From Deltaproteobacteria bacterium (GTDB taxonomy: Bacteria; Desulfobacterota; Anaeroferrophillalia; Anaeroferrophillales; Tharpellaceae): a stretch of 5,101 nucleotides of DNA. Position numbers and translations under genes: made by a program. The notes below the pieces were generated by a model, which had not been told where the DNA came from, made no database searches, and saw only the letters and a program-made list of their open reading frames with translations. Location of the stretch: contig JAADEO010000035.1 in the NCBI GenBank assembly GCA_013153415.1, positions 1 through 5,101 of the forward strand, read 5' to 3'. Positions 1 to 4,874 of the stretch are shown here, one piece after another (position 1 is the first letter of the stretch; the number at the start of each line of letters is the position of its first letter).

Positions 1-5
1 GATGA

Positions 6-22
6 GCCCGGCCGGTTTTTTT
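6..22 (+). terminator. Possible 3' half of an upstream terminator
   Basis: A GC-only stretch (GCCCGGCCGG) runs directly into seven T residues. This looks like the descending arm and U-tract of an intrinsic terminator whose ascending arm lies left of the window. The GGCCGG part is partly self-complementary, so the fold cannot be fixed without upstream sequence. It would insulate the operon promoter at 61-89 from whatever precedes it. Confidence 0.4.
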
Positions 23-60
23 AGTGCTCGCAAGTTGTTTTCAGCCACCTGGAAAAAGGA

Positions 61-89
61 TTGACATCCCTTGTACATTTGGCTATATT
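61..89 (+). promoter_or_regulatory. Sigma70-type promoter of the permease operon
   Basis: A perfect -35 hexamer TTGACA (61-66) is followed after exactly 17 bp by TATATT (84-89), a 5/6 match to the -10 consensus. Transcription should start near 96, leaving a leader of about 36 nt before the permease ATG at 133. The -10 box is the centre of the inverted repeat at 69-104, so a repressor bound there would exclude RNA polymerase. No other strong promoter was found before the later genes of the operon. Confidence 0.85.
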
Positions 90-104
90 GCCAAATGTAC
101 AAGG
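69..104. promoter_or_regulatory. Perfect inverted repeat, probable ArsR operator
   Basis: The arm CCTTGTACATTTGGC (69-83) and its exact reverse complement (90-104) flank the hexamer TATATT. Fifteen uninterrupted paired positions are far beyond chance. The repeat spans about -27 to +8 relative to the predicted start, the usual place for a repressor operator. AT-rich dyads over promoters are typical of ArsR/SmtB proteins, and the only regulator in the window is the ArsR-type gene at 3424-3753, in the same apparent operon. Assigning that protein to this site is inference. The repeat could fold as an RNA hairpin only if transcription began upstream of it. Confidence 0.8.
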
Positions 105-132
105 TTGTTAGATCGTCTGTTGAGGTGGAATT

Positions 133-1425
133 ATGGATTTCAAAGTCGAGTGGCGGGTTCTGGCGGTCATGTTGGCCGTTTTTCTCGCCTGTTTCTATCT
201 GCCGGTGGGGATTCCCCGGTTCGATAATGCTGTGATCGAGGCCCTCTACCTGGTGCGTTGGTACGCCCGTGAACATGTGATCCTCTGCCTGGTGCCGGCC
301 TTTTTCATCGCCGGGGCGATTTCGGTTTTCGTCAGCCAGGCTTCGGTCATGAAGTATCTCGGGGCCGGAGCCAACAAGATCCTGGCTTACGGTGTCGCCT
401 CGGTTTCAGGCACCGTGCTGGCGGTCTGTTCCTGTACCGTGCTGCCGCTTTTCGCAGGTATCTACAAGATGGGGGCCGGGCTCGGGCCGGCTTGCGCTTT
501 TCTCTATTCCGGACCGGCCATCAGCGTACTTTCGATCATTCTCACGGCCCGGGTCCTGGGACCGGAACTGGGGCTGGCCCGGGCGATCGGGGCGATTCTT
601 TTCAGCATTGTCATCGGCATCCTGATGCATCTCATCTTCCGGAAGGAAGAACGGGAACGGGCTTTGAATGCTGTCGCCATGGGGGATGAGGGCGGCCGGC
701 CGCTCTGGCAGAATGCCGTCTATTTTACCGCGATGGTCGGTATCCTCGTCTTTGCCAACTGGGGCCTGCCGGCTGCAGAGGGAGGAGTCTGGGCTGCGAT
801 CTACCGTTGGAAATGGCCGCTGACCGCTTTTTTCGGTCTCCTCCTGGGATTGGTCATGGTGGTCTGGTTCGAAGTCCGTTGGTGGAAAATGATGCTGGTG
901 GCCGTGGCGGTAACCAGCGTTGCCCTGATACTGCCGGAGACCCCGCTGGCCGCTTTCACCGTCGGACTGTTGGGGCTTTCTCTGGTAACGGCTACCGATA
1001 GAGGTGAAAACGGGGAGTGGTTCGCCTCTTCCTGGGGCTTTGCCAAACAGATTTTTCCCCTGCTTCTGGCCGGGGTGCTGGTTGCCGGATTGCTGCTCGG
1101 CCGGGTTGGCGGTGAGGGGCTGATTCCCTCTGAATGGGTAGCCCGGGCGGTCGGTGGCAACTCGTTGAAAGCCAATTTTTTCGCTTCGTTTGCCGGAGCT
1201 TTCATGTATTTCGCCACCCTCACCGAGGTGCCGATTCTCCAGGGGCTGATCGGCAACGGCATGGGCAAGGGACCGGCCCTGGCCCTGCTTTTGGCCGGTC
1301 CGGCCCTGAGCCTGCCCAACATGCTGGTTATCCGTAGTGTGCTGGGGACGAAGAAGACCCTGGTTTTCGTTTCTCTGGTGATCGTCATGGCGACTTTTTC
1401 CGGGATGCTCTACGGTCATGTGTAA
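133..1425 (+). CDS. PF03773/ArsP-type permease, probable metal(loid) efflux
   Basis: This is a 430-aa polytopic inner-membrane protein of the PF03773 (DUF318/ArsP_1) permease family, whose characterised relatives export trivalent organoarsenicals or are implicated in metal efflux. Two related halves are visible. The first has the CSC motif (C99, C101) followed by TVLPLFAGIYKMGAG and YSGPAISVLS (about 99-135). The second has FATLTEVPILQGLIGNGMG and LLAGPALSLPNM (about 360-398). The shared GPA(I/L)S signature suggests internal duplication, and the second copy lacks the Cys pair. A charged cytoplasmic loop lies near 170-190 and further hydrophobic spans fill 195-285. At 430 aa it is longer than ArsP-type members of about 300-350 aa. 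The start at 133 is backed by GAGGTGG at 122-128. It is first in the operon, under the promoter/operator at 61-104. The substrate (arsenical, copper, zinc or other) is not decided by sequence. Confidence 0.9.
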   Translation: MDFKVEWRVLAVMLAVFLACFYLPVGIPRFDNAVIEALYLVRWYAREHVILCLVPAFFIAGAISVFVSQASVMKYLGAGANKILAYGVASVSGTVLAVCSCTVLPLFAGIYKMGAGLGPACAFLYSGPAISVLSIILTARVLGPELGLARAIGAILFSIVIGILMHLIFRKEERERALNAVAMGDEGGRPLWQNAVYFTAMVGILVFANWGLPAAEGGVWAAIYRWKWPLTAFFGLLLGLVMVVWFEVRWWKMMLVAVAVTSVALILPETPLAAFTVGLLGLSLVTATDRGENGEWFASSWGFAKQIFPLLLAGVLVAGLLLGRVGGEGLIPSEWVARAVGGNSLKANFFASFAGAFMYFATLTEVPILQGLIGNGMGKGPALALLLAGPALSLPNMLVIRSVLGTKKTLVFVSLVIVMATFSGMLYGHV

Positions 1426-1462
1426 TAGTTGTCACGGGAGATCGGCATTTCTCGTGCATTCA

Positions 1463-1480
1463 TTTGGTCCCAACCCCAAA
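1463..1480. promoter_or_regulatory. Degenerate second copy of the operator core
   Basis: TTTGG (1463-1467) and CCAAA (1476-1480) are separated by 8 nt, the same core and spacing as in the operator at 69-104 (TTTGG 78-82, CCAAA 91-95). The base before the left arm (A) and the preceding C also match, but the outer arms do not continue the symmetry. No -10 or -35 boxes accompany it. It may be a weak accessory operator, a small mRNA hairpin just upstream of the ribosome binding site at 1493-1500, or chance. Confidence 0.25.
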
Positions 1481-1504
1481 CATCAATCATTCGGAGGTGG
1501 AATA

Positions 1505-1735
1505 ATGAAGATTCAGATTCTTGGCACCGGTTGTCAGAAGTGCGACAAACTGGCTGAAAATGCGAAACAGGCGGCGACTGAGCTGGGGCTCGATTTCGAG
1601 CTTGAAAAGATTACCGATTTGAACCGGATCATGGAGTTCGGCGTCATGCTGACTCCGGCTCTGGCGGTCGACGGCGACGTCAAGTTCTCAGGCAAGGCGC
1701 CTGCGGTCGCCGAGTTGAAAAAAATCCTGCAGTAA
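1505..1735 (+). CDS. Thioredoxin-fold redox-active disulfide protein
   Basis: This 76-aa cytoplasmic protein belongs to the small thioredoxin-like family PF13192 (redox-active disulfide protein 2). The sequence begins MKIQILGTGCQKC, placing the CxxC active site (C10, C13) at the end of the first strand. The cis-proline segment is MLTPALAVDG with P51, and the end KAPAVAELKKIL fits the last helix. It is full length for the family. An in-frame upstream GTG/ATG extension into the permease end (from 1418) is open, but the start at 1505 is preferred because GGAGGTGG (1493-1500) precedes it and the thioredoxin fold begins there. Family members are often encoded next to PF03773 permeases and ArsR regulators. 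Here it follows the permease by 79 bp. A role in reducing or shuttling a thiophilic substrate or partner cysteines is inferred, not shown. Confidence 0.92.
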   Translation: MKIQILGTGCQKCDKLAENAKQAATELGLDFELEKITDLNRIMEFGVMLTPALAVDGDVKFSGKAPAVAELKKILQ

Positions 1736-1757
1736 AACCGGAATTCCGGGGTGGTGT

Positions 1758-1871
1758 GTGTTTGAAATAGAAGTTAAAACAGTTGGTTATACTGGGTTGT
1801 TAATTCTCTTTGCAGTGTTTGTGCTGCTTGTGTCAGGATTGTTTCCTTCGAGCGGTGGGCCCGGAATTTAA
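1758..1871 (+). CDS. Possible 37-aa single-span membrane peptide
   Basis: A short open frame from GTG (1758) to TAA (1869-1871) encodes a charged N-terminus (FEIEVK), one hydrophobic span of about 17 residues (GLLILFAVFVLLVSGLF, about residues 13-29) and a short SSGGPG tail. Such a charge-then-span layout is plausible for a small inner-membrane protein. A G-rich stretch (GGGGTGGT, 1748-1755) could serve as ribosome binding site, but the spacing is short and GTG is the only start. Its codons are AT-rich compared with neighbours. It lies between the thioredoxin-like and FmdE-like genes on the same strand. No homologue is recognised, and the frame could be chance in AT-rich intergenic DNA. Confidence 0.33.
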   Translation: MFEIEVKTVGYTGLLILFAVFVLLVSGLFPSSGGPGI

Positions 1872-1896
1872 CAGAACTGCTCTTCATTCTGTCCGG
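1861..1896 (+). other. Imperfect hairpin in the 1736-1973 gap
   Basis: ACAGAA (1871-1876) pairs with TTCTGT (1887-1892) around a 10-nt loop. CCGG at 1861-1864 can pair with CCGG at 1893-1896 if the intervening AATTTA is bulged. A weak T-containing stretch (TATTTACT) follows. It could partly attenuate transcription or stabilise mRNA between the first two genes and the FmdE gene, but it lacks a proper U-tract and is not a convincing terminator. The rest of the gap (1872-1973) shows only the FmdE ribosome binding site. Confidence 0.25.
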
Positions 1897-1973
1897 TATT
1901 TACTACTCATTGACTAATATTTTCGCTCTGGAGATCGGGTAATCCAAGCATTCCTGTAAGAGAGGAACTAATC

Positions 1974-2576
1974 ATGTATGAGGCAAAAGAATTTTTCGAG
2001 CTCGGACTGGCCTTTCACGGGCACAAATGTCCGGCGATGCCGCTCGGTTTGCGGGCCGCGGTCGCGGCGATGAATGTGCTTAAGGTGGAGCGGGCTCAGG
2101 ATAAGGAGCTGCATGTTATTTCCGAGACCGGCAAGGGCCATGCCGCCGGCTGTTTTCTCGATGGCATCATGGCTGCCACCGGCTGCACCTACGGCAAGTC
2201 CAACATCGAAAAGCTCTACTATAACAAGATGGCCTTCACTCTGGTCGATGTGGCCGGTAAAAAAGCGGTACGGGTTTCATTGAAGCCCGACTTTTTCGCC
2301 AAGATGCTGCAATCCCCATTCGTGGAAGAGCGCAAAAGAGGGGTTCCGCCACAGGATATCCCGGCCACGATCGCCGACCCGCTGGTCGAGAAGGTGATGA
2401 CCATGCCGGAAGAGATGTTTCTTGAAATCGGCCCGGTTACCGATTATGAGCTCAAACATAAACCCGGGGTTTTTGCGGCCGCGCCCTGCAGCCGCTGCGG
2501 CGAGATGGTTTTTATCGACAAGCTGGTGGAAACCGCTACGGGCCGGATCTGTCTTGGTTGCCAGGCGGGTAATTGA
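1974..2576 (+). CDS. FmdE-family protein with C-terminal zinc ribbon
   Basis: This 200-aa soluble protein has the FmdE (formylmethanofuran dehydrogenase subunit E-like, PF02663) signature near its start: FHGHKCPAMPLGLRAA, with H15, H17 and C19. The family's further conserved parts follow, GKGHAAGCFLDGI (C60) and TGCTYGK (C71), and these Cys/His residues are likely metal ligands. A C-terminal zinc ribbon is formed by C172/C175 and C193/C196 (CSRC, CLGC). The start at 1974 is supported by AGAGGA at 1961-1966, 7 nt upstream. Despite the name, FmdE-like proteins are common in bacteria without methanogenesis and their function is largely undefined. None of the catalytic formylmethanofuran dehydrogenase subunits is present here. 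Placed between redox/permease genes and a TSUP transporter, it may act in metal or sulfur handling, which is inference. Confidence 0.9.
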   Translation: MYEAKEFFELGLAFHGHKCPAMPLGLRAAVAAMNVLKVERAQDKELHVISETGKGHAAGCFLDGIMAATGCTYGKSNIEKLYYNKMAFTLVDVAGKKAVRVSLKPDFFAKMLQSPFVEERKRGVPPQDIPATIADPLVEKVMTMPEEMFLEIGPVTDYELKHKPGVFAAAPCSRCGEMVFIDKLVETATGRICLGCQAGN

Positions 2577-2594
2577 TCGGGGGGAGAGCTTCAA

Positions 2595-3392
2595 ATGGGA
2601 CAGACCCTGATTCTGGCTCTGGTTTTTCTGGCCATCTCGACCCTTTTTTCGATGATCGGGATGGGTGGCGGCATTCTCTATGTGCCGATCCTGCTGTTTG
2701 CCGGGTTCACCTTCAAACAGGCCCCGGCAATCAGCCTGATCCTGATCTCGGCGACCTCGCTGGCCGCTCTGTTCACTTTCTGGCGCAATCGCCGGGTCGA
2801 CTGGAAACTGGCCCTGGTCATCGACCCTCCGACCGACATCATGGCCTTTGTCGGCGGCTATTTCAGTGCCCTGGTGCCGGAGCCGGTGCTGCGGGGAATC
2901 CTGGTCGCGGTTCTGATGGTGGCCGGCACCCTGATGCTCAAAGGCGGAGCCGGCAAACCGGTTGCCACCTCCCGGCCCCGGAGCTGGTGGTACTGGCACC
3001 GGGAGTTCAACGGGGAGAGTTATGTCGTCAATCTGCCGCTGGTGCTGACCGCCACCGCCCTGATCGGGATTCTGTCGGGGATGCTGGGGATTACCGGCGG
3101 CATTATCAAGCTGCCGATCATGGTGCTGCTCTGCGGCGTGCCGATGGATATCGCGGTCGCCACCTCGACGGTGATGGTCGCGGTTACGGCCCTATCCGGT
3201 CTTTTCGGCCACGCTCTCAATCAGACTGTCGACTGGCGCATCGGCCTGGTTCTGGCCGGGGCCGCGGTGATCGGCGGTCTGGTCGGCAGCCGGGTATCGC
3301 TCAACCTCGACAAGAAACGTCTGAAACGGATCTTCGGGGTCGTGGTCTGGCTGATCGCTCTGAAAATGGCCTGGCGACTGCTGGCTGGATGA
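2595..3392 (+). CDS. TauE/SafE (TSUP) family membrane transporter
   Basis: This is a 265-aa inner-membrane protein of the TSUP family (PF01925), whose members move sulfite, sulfoacetate, taurine-related or other small anions. The family's two-repeat layout is clear. Repeat one has GMGGGILYVPILLFAGF (22-38) followed by AISLILISATSLAALFTFWRN (45-65). Repeat two has GMLGITGGIIKLPIMVLLCG (162-181) followed by AVATSTVMVAVTALSGLFGH (187-206). Each is followed by the matching phrase VDW (68-70 and 212-214). A hydrophilic loop at about 116-145 (KGGAGKP to FNGES) separates the halves. The length is usual. GGGGGGAGAG (2579-2588) is the ribosome binding site, and only 18 bp separate it from the FmdE-like gene, so the two are probably co-transcribed. 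The substrate is unknown. Sulfite, thiosulfate or an organosulfur compound would fit the family. Confidence 0.92.
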   Translation: MGQTLILALVFLAISTLFSMIGMGGGILYVPILLFAGFTFKQAPAISLILISATSLAALFTFWRNRRVDWKLALVIDPPTDIMAFVGGYFSALVPEPVLRGILVAVLMVAGTLMLKGGAGKPVATSRPRSWWYWHREFNGESYVVNLPLVLTATALIGILSGMLGITGGIIKLPIMVLLCGVPMDIAVATSTVMVAVTALSGLFGHALNQTVDWRIGLVLAGAAVIGGLVGSRVSLNLDKKRLKRIFGVVVWLIALKMAWRLLAG

Positions 3393-3423
3393 TGACTCGG
3401 TTGTCAATAAAAGGAGAGTGTCT

Positions 3424-3753
3424 ATGACTCCGGAAGAAAAACTCTATTATGACGCCCGGGCCCGGGTTTTCAAGGCCCTGGCCCATCCCACGCGGCTTTG
3501 GATCGCTGAGCGCCTGGCGGTGGAGGAGTGTTCCGTCTATAGTCTGGTAGAACCGCTCGGGGCCGATTTTTCCACCGTATCCCGGCATCTTTCCGTTCTC
3601 AAAGAGGCCGGGCTGGTGATTGATGAGAAGCGGGGCAAGCAGGTTTTCTATCGTCTGCGGGTGCCCTGTATTCTCAATTTCATGAATTGTGTCGAGGATG
3701 TGATCAAAAACCGGATCCGGGAGCAATCCGGCTGGGTCGAAAAAAGGGGATAA
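3424..3753 (+). CDS. ArsR/SmtB-family metal(loid)-responsive repressor
   Basis: This 109-aa winged-helix DNA-binding protein has a helix alpha1 segment ARVFKALAHPTRLWIAERL (13-31), a recognition region ADFSTVSRHLSVLKEAGLV (47-65) and a wing IDEKRGKQVFYRL (66-78). Candidate sensor cysteines are C36 (in EECSVYSLVE, where classical arsenic sensors have a CVC-type pair) and the pair C82/C89 in VPCILNFMNCVE. Family members normally release the operator when the metal(loid) binds. ATG at 3424 is chosen over an in-frame GTG at 3418 because AGGAG (3412-3416) is correctly spaced only from the ATG. It ends the operon, 31 bp after the TSUP gene, and most plausibly acts on the palindrome at 69-104, giving autoregulation. 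The inducer cannot be named from sequence. Confidence 0.93.
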   Translation: MTPEEKLYYDARARVFKALAHPTRLWIAERLAVEECSVYSLVEPLGADFSTVSRHLSVLKEAGLVIDEKRGKQVFYRLRVPCILNFMNCVEDVIKNRIREQSGWVEKRG

Positions 3754-3755
3754 GA

Positions 3756-3802
3756 CCGGATCTCCGGCAAGCCTGAACCGGGCGGGATTACCGGAGATCC
3801 GG
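3756..3802. terminator. Inverted repeat between convergent genes, likely bidirectional terminator
   Basis: CCGGATCTCCGG (3756-3767) and its exact reverse complement CCGGAGATCCGG (3791-3802) enclose a 23-nt loop. The repeat sits precisely between the stop of the ArsR gene (3753) and the stop of the minus-strand PEP-CTERM gene (3810). The T-rich tails are weak on the + side (AAATGTTT) and distant on the - side (six T after a C-rich gap), so efficiency is uncertain. Each 12-nt arm is itself a near-palindrome that could fold alone. Confidence 0.65.
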
Positions 3803-3809
3803 AAATGTT

Positions 3810-4514
3810 TCAGTTCCGAGTCGTTTTTCGTTTCAGGAGCAGCAATCCTGCAATTGCGCTGGCCAGCAGTCCCAGTGACGCGGGCAGGGGAACCGGGCTG
3901 GGGATGATGTCGTAGTCGATGGTCAGGTAGGCTTCGTTGTTCGCCCCGTACTCTTCGGGTTCGAAAAGATGCCAGTTGTGGGTTCCCGTGGGAGTGGTGA
4001 AAAGGTAGAAAGTGATGTAGCCGTCGAGCAGCTCATTTTCGTCGACCGAGGATACGTCCCAGTCGTAGTTACGATACCAGGAAGGGTTGCTGTTGATGTA
4101 GACCGAGTCGAGAGAGGCCCCGTGCTTGCCGAAACTGTTGTTCCAGGTCGCGGTGTCGGCATTCCAGCTGTCACTCGTTCCCAGGCCTATCTCGACATTG
4201 CCGGCGAGGGTTTGATAATTATGCCAGGCGGTGAAGGTGATGCTGTTGACCTGCAGGGTTTCATCCGCGCCGATTCCAGTGATGATGTCGGTAAGATCGA
4301 AACCGAACATCGACTCGTAATATTTTGCTCCCTGGCCGGGATTGCCGACCCACAGGTATTTCAATGTCGACCCGTTGTAGTTCGCGTCCGGGCTATTGGG
4401 ATTCAGGCCGACGTCCTGGTCAACGGTAATCTGTACGGTGGTGGCCGAAGCATAACCGAAAGTTATGCCCAGACATAGTAGAAACAACGTTGTTACGATC
4501 AAGCTTTTTCTCAT
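3810..4514 (-). CDS. Secreted DNRLRE-like domain protein with PEP-CTERM sorting tail
   Basis: This 234-aa protein starts with a signal peptide (MRKSLIVTTLFLLCLGITFG, likely cleaved after ASA at 22-24). Residues 25-205 look like a DNRLRE-type beta-sandwich: a TTVQITVDQD opening, MFGFDLTDI (69-77, the usual rFDLs segment), the paired-Trp motif W117-NADTATW124-NN, YDWDVSSV (150-157) and the closing FEPEEYGANNEAYLTIDYD (184-202). The tail is a PEP-CTERM signal: VPLPAS (208-213), a hydrophobic span to about 227, then KRKTTR. Exosortase recognises such tails and cleaves or transfers the protein to the surface. ATG at 4514 is chosen over upstream starts because GGGAGGAG (complement of 4523-4530) precedes it and the signal peptide begins there. 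Expression is probably controlled by the leader at 4571-4735. The ligand or structural role is unknown; DNRLRE domains are linked to carbohydrate binding. Confidence 0.9.
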   Translation of the reverse strand: MRKSLIVTTLFLLCLGITFGYASATTVQITVDQDVGLNPNSPDANYNGSTLKYLWVGNPGQGAKYYESMFGFDLTDIITGIGADETLQVNSITFTAWHNYQTLAGNVEIGLGTSDSWNADTATWNNSFGKHGASLDSVYINSNPSWYRNYDWDVSSVDENELLDGYITFYLFTTPTGTHNWHLFEPEEYGANNEAYLTIDYDIIPSPVPLPASLGLLASAIAGLLLLKRKTTRN

Positions 4515-4570
4515 CTTGCAAACTCCTCCCCTCTCTCTTGGTCTGTTCCTTATCCGGAATTGGTTGTTAG

Positions 4571-4615
4571 AAATAAAAACAGCCGGGCTGCATCTTGTGG
4601 CGGCAACCCGGCTGT
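4571..4615 (-). terminator. Leader intrinsic terminator (attenuator) of the PEP-CTERM gene
   Basis: Read on the minus strand, ACAGCCGGG (4615-4607) pairs perfectly over 9 bp with CCCGGCTGT (4587-4579) around a 19-nt loop, and is followed at once by TTTTATTT (4578-4571). This is a textbook intrinsic terminator, yet it lies inside the leader, about 57 nt before the ATG and after the promoter at 4707-4735. Its 5' arm overlaps the 3' end of the presumed aptamer (4601-4680), the arrangement expected of an attenuating riboswitch. Confidence 0.85.
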
Positions 4616-4680
4616 CTTCTGTGATCTGGCGGATAAAAGAGAAAGACCAAAGACTTGCAGTGTTCCGCACTTTGTGTCTT
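4601..4680 (-). ncRNA. GEMM-I-like (cyclic dinucleotide) riboswitch candidate
   Basis: The first helix of the minus-strand leader is AAGAC (4680-4676) pairing with GTCTT (4654-4650). It encloses a symmetric internal loop ACAA/GCAA (4675-4672 and 4658-4655), an inner stem AGTG/CACT (4671-4668, 4662-4659) and the loop CGGAA. A second helix pairs GTCTTTCT (4647-4640) imperfectly with AGAAGAC (4620-4614). It is followed by CAGCCGGGTTGCCG, which resembles the conserved 3' end of GEMM-I riboswitches. The two-helix order, a GCAA joining strand beside a GNRA-like loop and the downstream terminator fit that class. GEMM-I RNAs sense c-di-GMP, or cGAMP in some Geobacter. The match is by eye and the loop has five rather than four nucleotides, so another attenuator class is possible. 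Ligand binding would be expected to hide the terminator's 5' arm, giving an ON switch. Confidence 0.5.
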
Positions 4681-4706
4681 CCCCGTCTTGGGGTAATTAT
4701 ACTTAT

Positions 4707-4735
4707 AGAATACCGCAGCGTTGCCGCAATGTCAA
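4707..4735 (-). promoter_or_regulatory. Sigma70-type promoter of the PEP-CTERM gene
   Basis: On the minus strand a perfect TTGACA (4735-4730) is followed after exactly 17 bp by TATTCT (4712-4707). Transcription should begin near 4700, giving a leader of roughly 186 nt, unusually long for a bacterial mRNA but explained by the aptamer-like fold and attenuator. A small CCCC/GGGG hairpin (4693-4681) lies between the start and the aptamer. Confidence 0.8.
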
Positions 4736-4835
4736 TAGTTTATCGAATTGGTAGGAAAGTTTTTGGAATGAGGCGATTTTCTGGCCCAGGTTAAGTGCCG
4801 TGCTTTACAAAGTCGTGATTTTAAGCTAATTCCCG

Positions 4836-4847
4836 ATTTCTAGAAAT
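4836..4847. promoter_or_regulatory. 12-bp palindrome upstream of the exosortase-like gene
   Basis: ATTTCTAGAAAT is a perfect palindrome 27 bp before the predicted start at 4875, in the AT-rich divergent region 4736-4874. It could be an operator for the rightward gene. Only a weak possible -35 (TTTACA, 4804-4809) is visible upstream, with no good -10 at the right spacing, so the promoter of that gene is not identified. Nothing else stands out in 4736-4874. Confidence 0.25.
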
Positions 4848-4874
4848 TTTCAGGATATGGGGGAAGTGGGGCGA

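Noticed and set aside
406..1419. Long minus-strand open frame of 337 codons opposite the permease
   Set aside because: Its product is a low-complexity mix of Gln, His, Gly, Arg and Pro with no domain, and the plus strand encodes a clear membrane protein with family motifs. It is a shadow of GC-rich coding sequence.
1738..1749. CCGGAATTCCGG palindrome just after the disulfide-protein gene as a terminator
   Set aside because: It is a perfect palindrome without room for a loop, and no T-run follows, so it is not an intrinsic terminator.
1762..1793. TTGAAA ... TATACT as a promoter for the FmdE gene
   Set aside because: The spacer is 20 bp, too long for a sigma70 promoter, and the predicted start would lie inside the possible small peptide frame.
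2277..2999. Minus-strand 240-codon open frame across the FmdE and TSUP genes
   Set aside because: It spans two well-supported plus-strand genes, and its composition is typical of antisense shadow translation.
2573..3427. 284-codon plus-strand frame overlapping the TSUP gene
   Set aside because: It is a frame-shifted shadow rich in Arg, Gly and His. The overlapping frame at 2595-3392 has clear TSUP repeats and a ribosome binding site.
4515..4670. N-terminal extension of the PEP-CTERM protein by 52 residues
   Set aside because: The extension runs through the leader terminator and ribosome binding site and would bury the signal peptide. The start at 4514 has a good Shine-Dalgarno and begins with a signal peptide.
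4782..4798. TGGCCC ... GTGC as a sigma54 promoter for the exosortase-like gene
   Set aside because: The GG and GC elements are 12 bp apart rather than the required 10, and the flanking consensus bases do not match.
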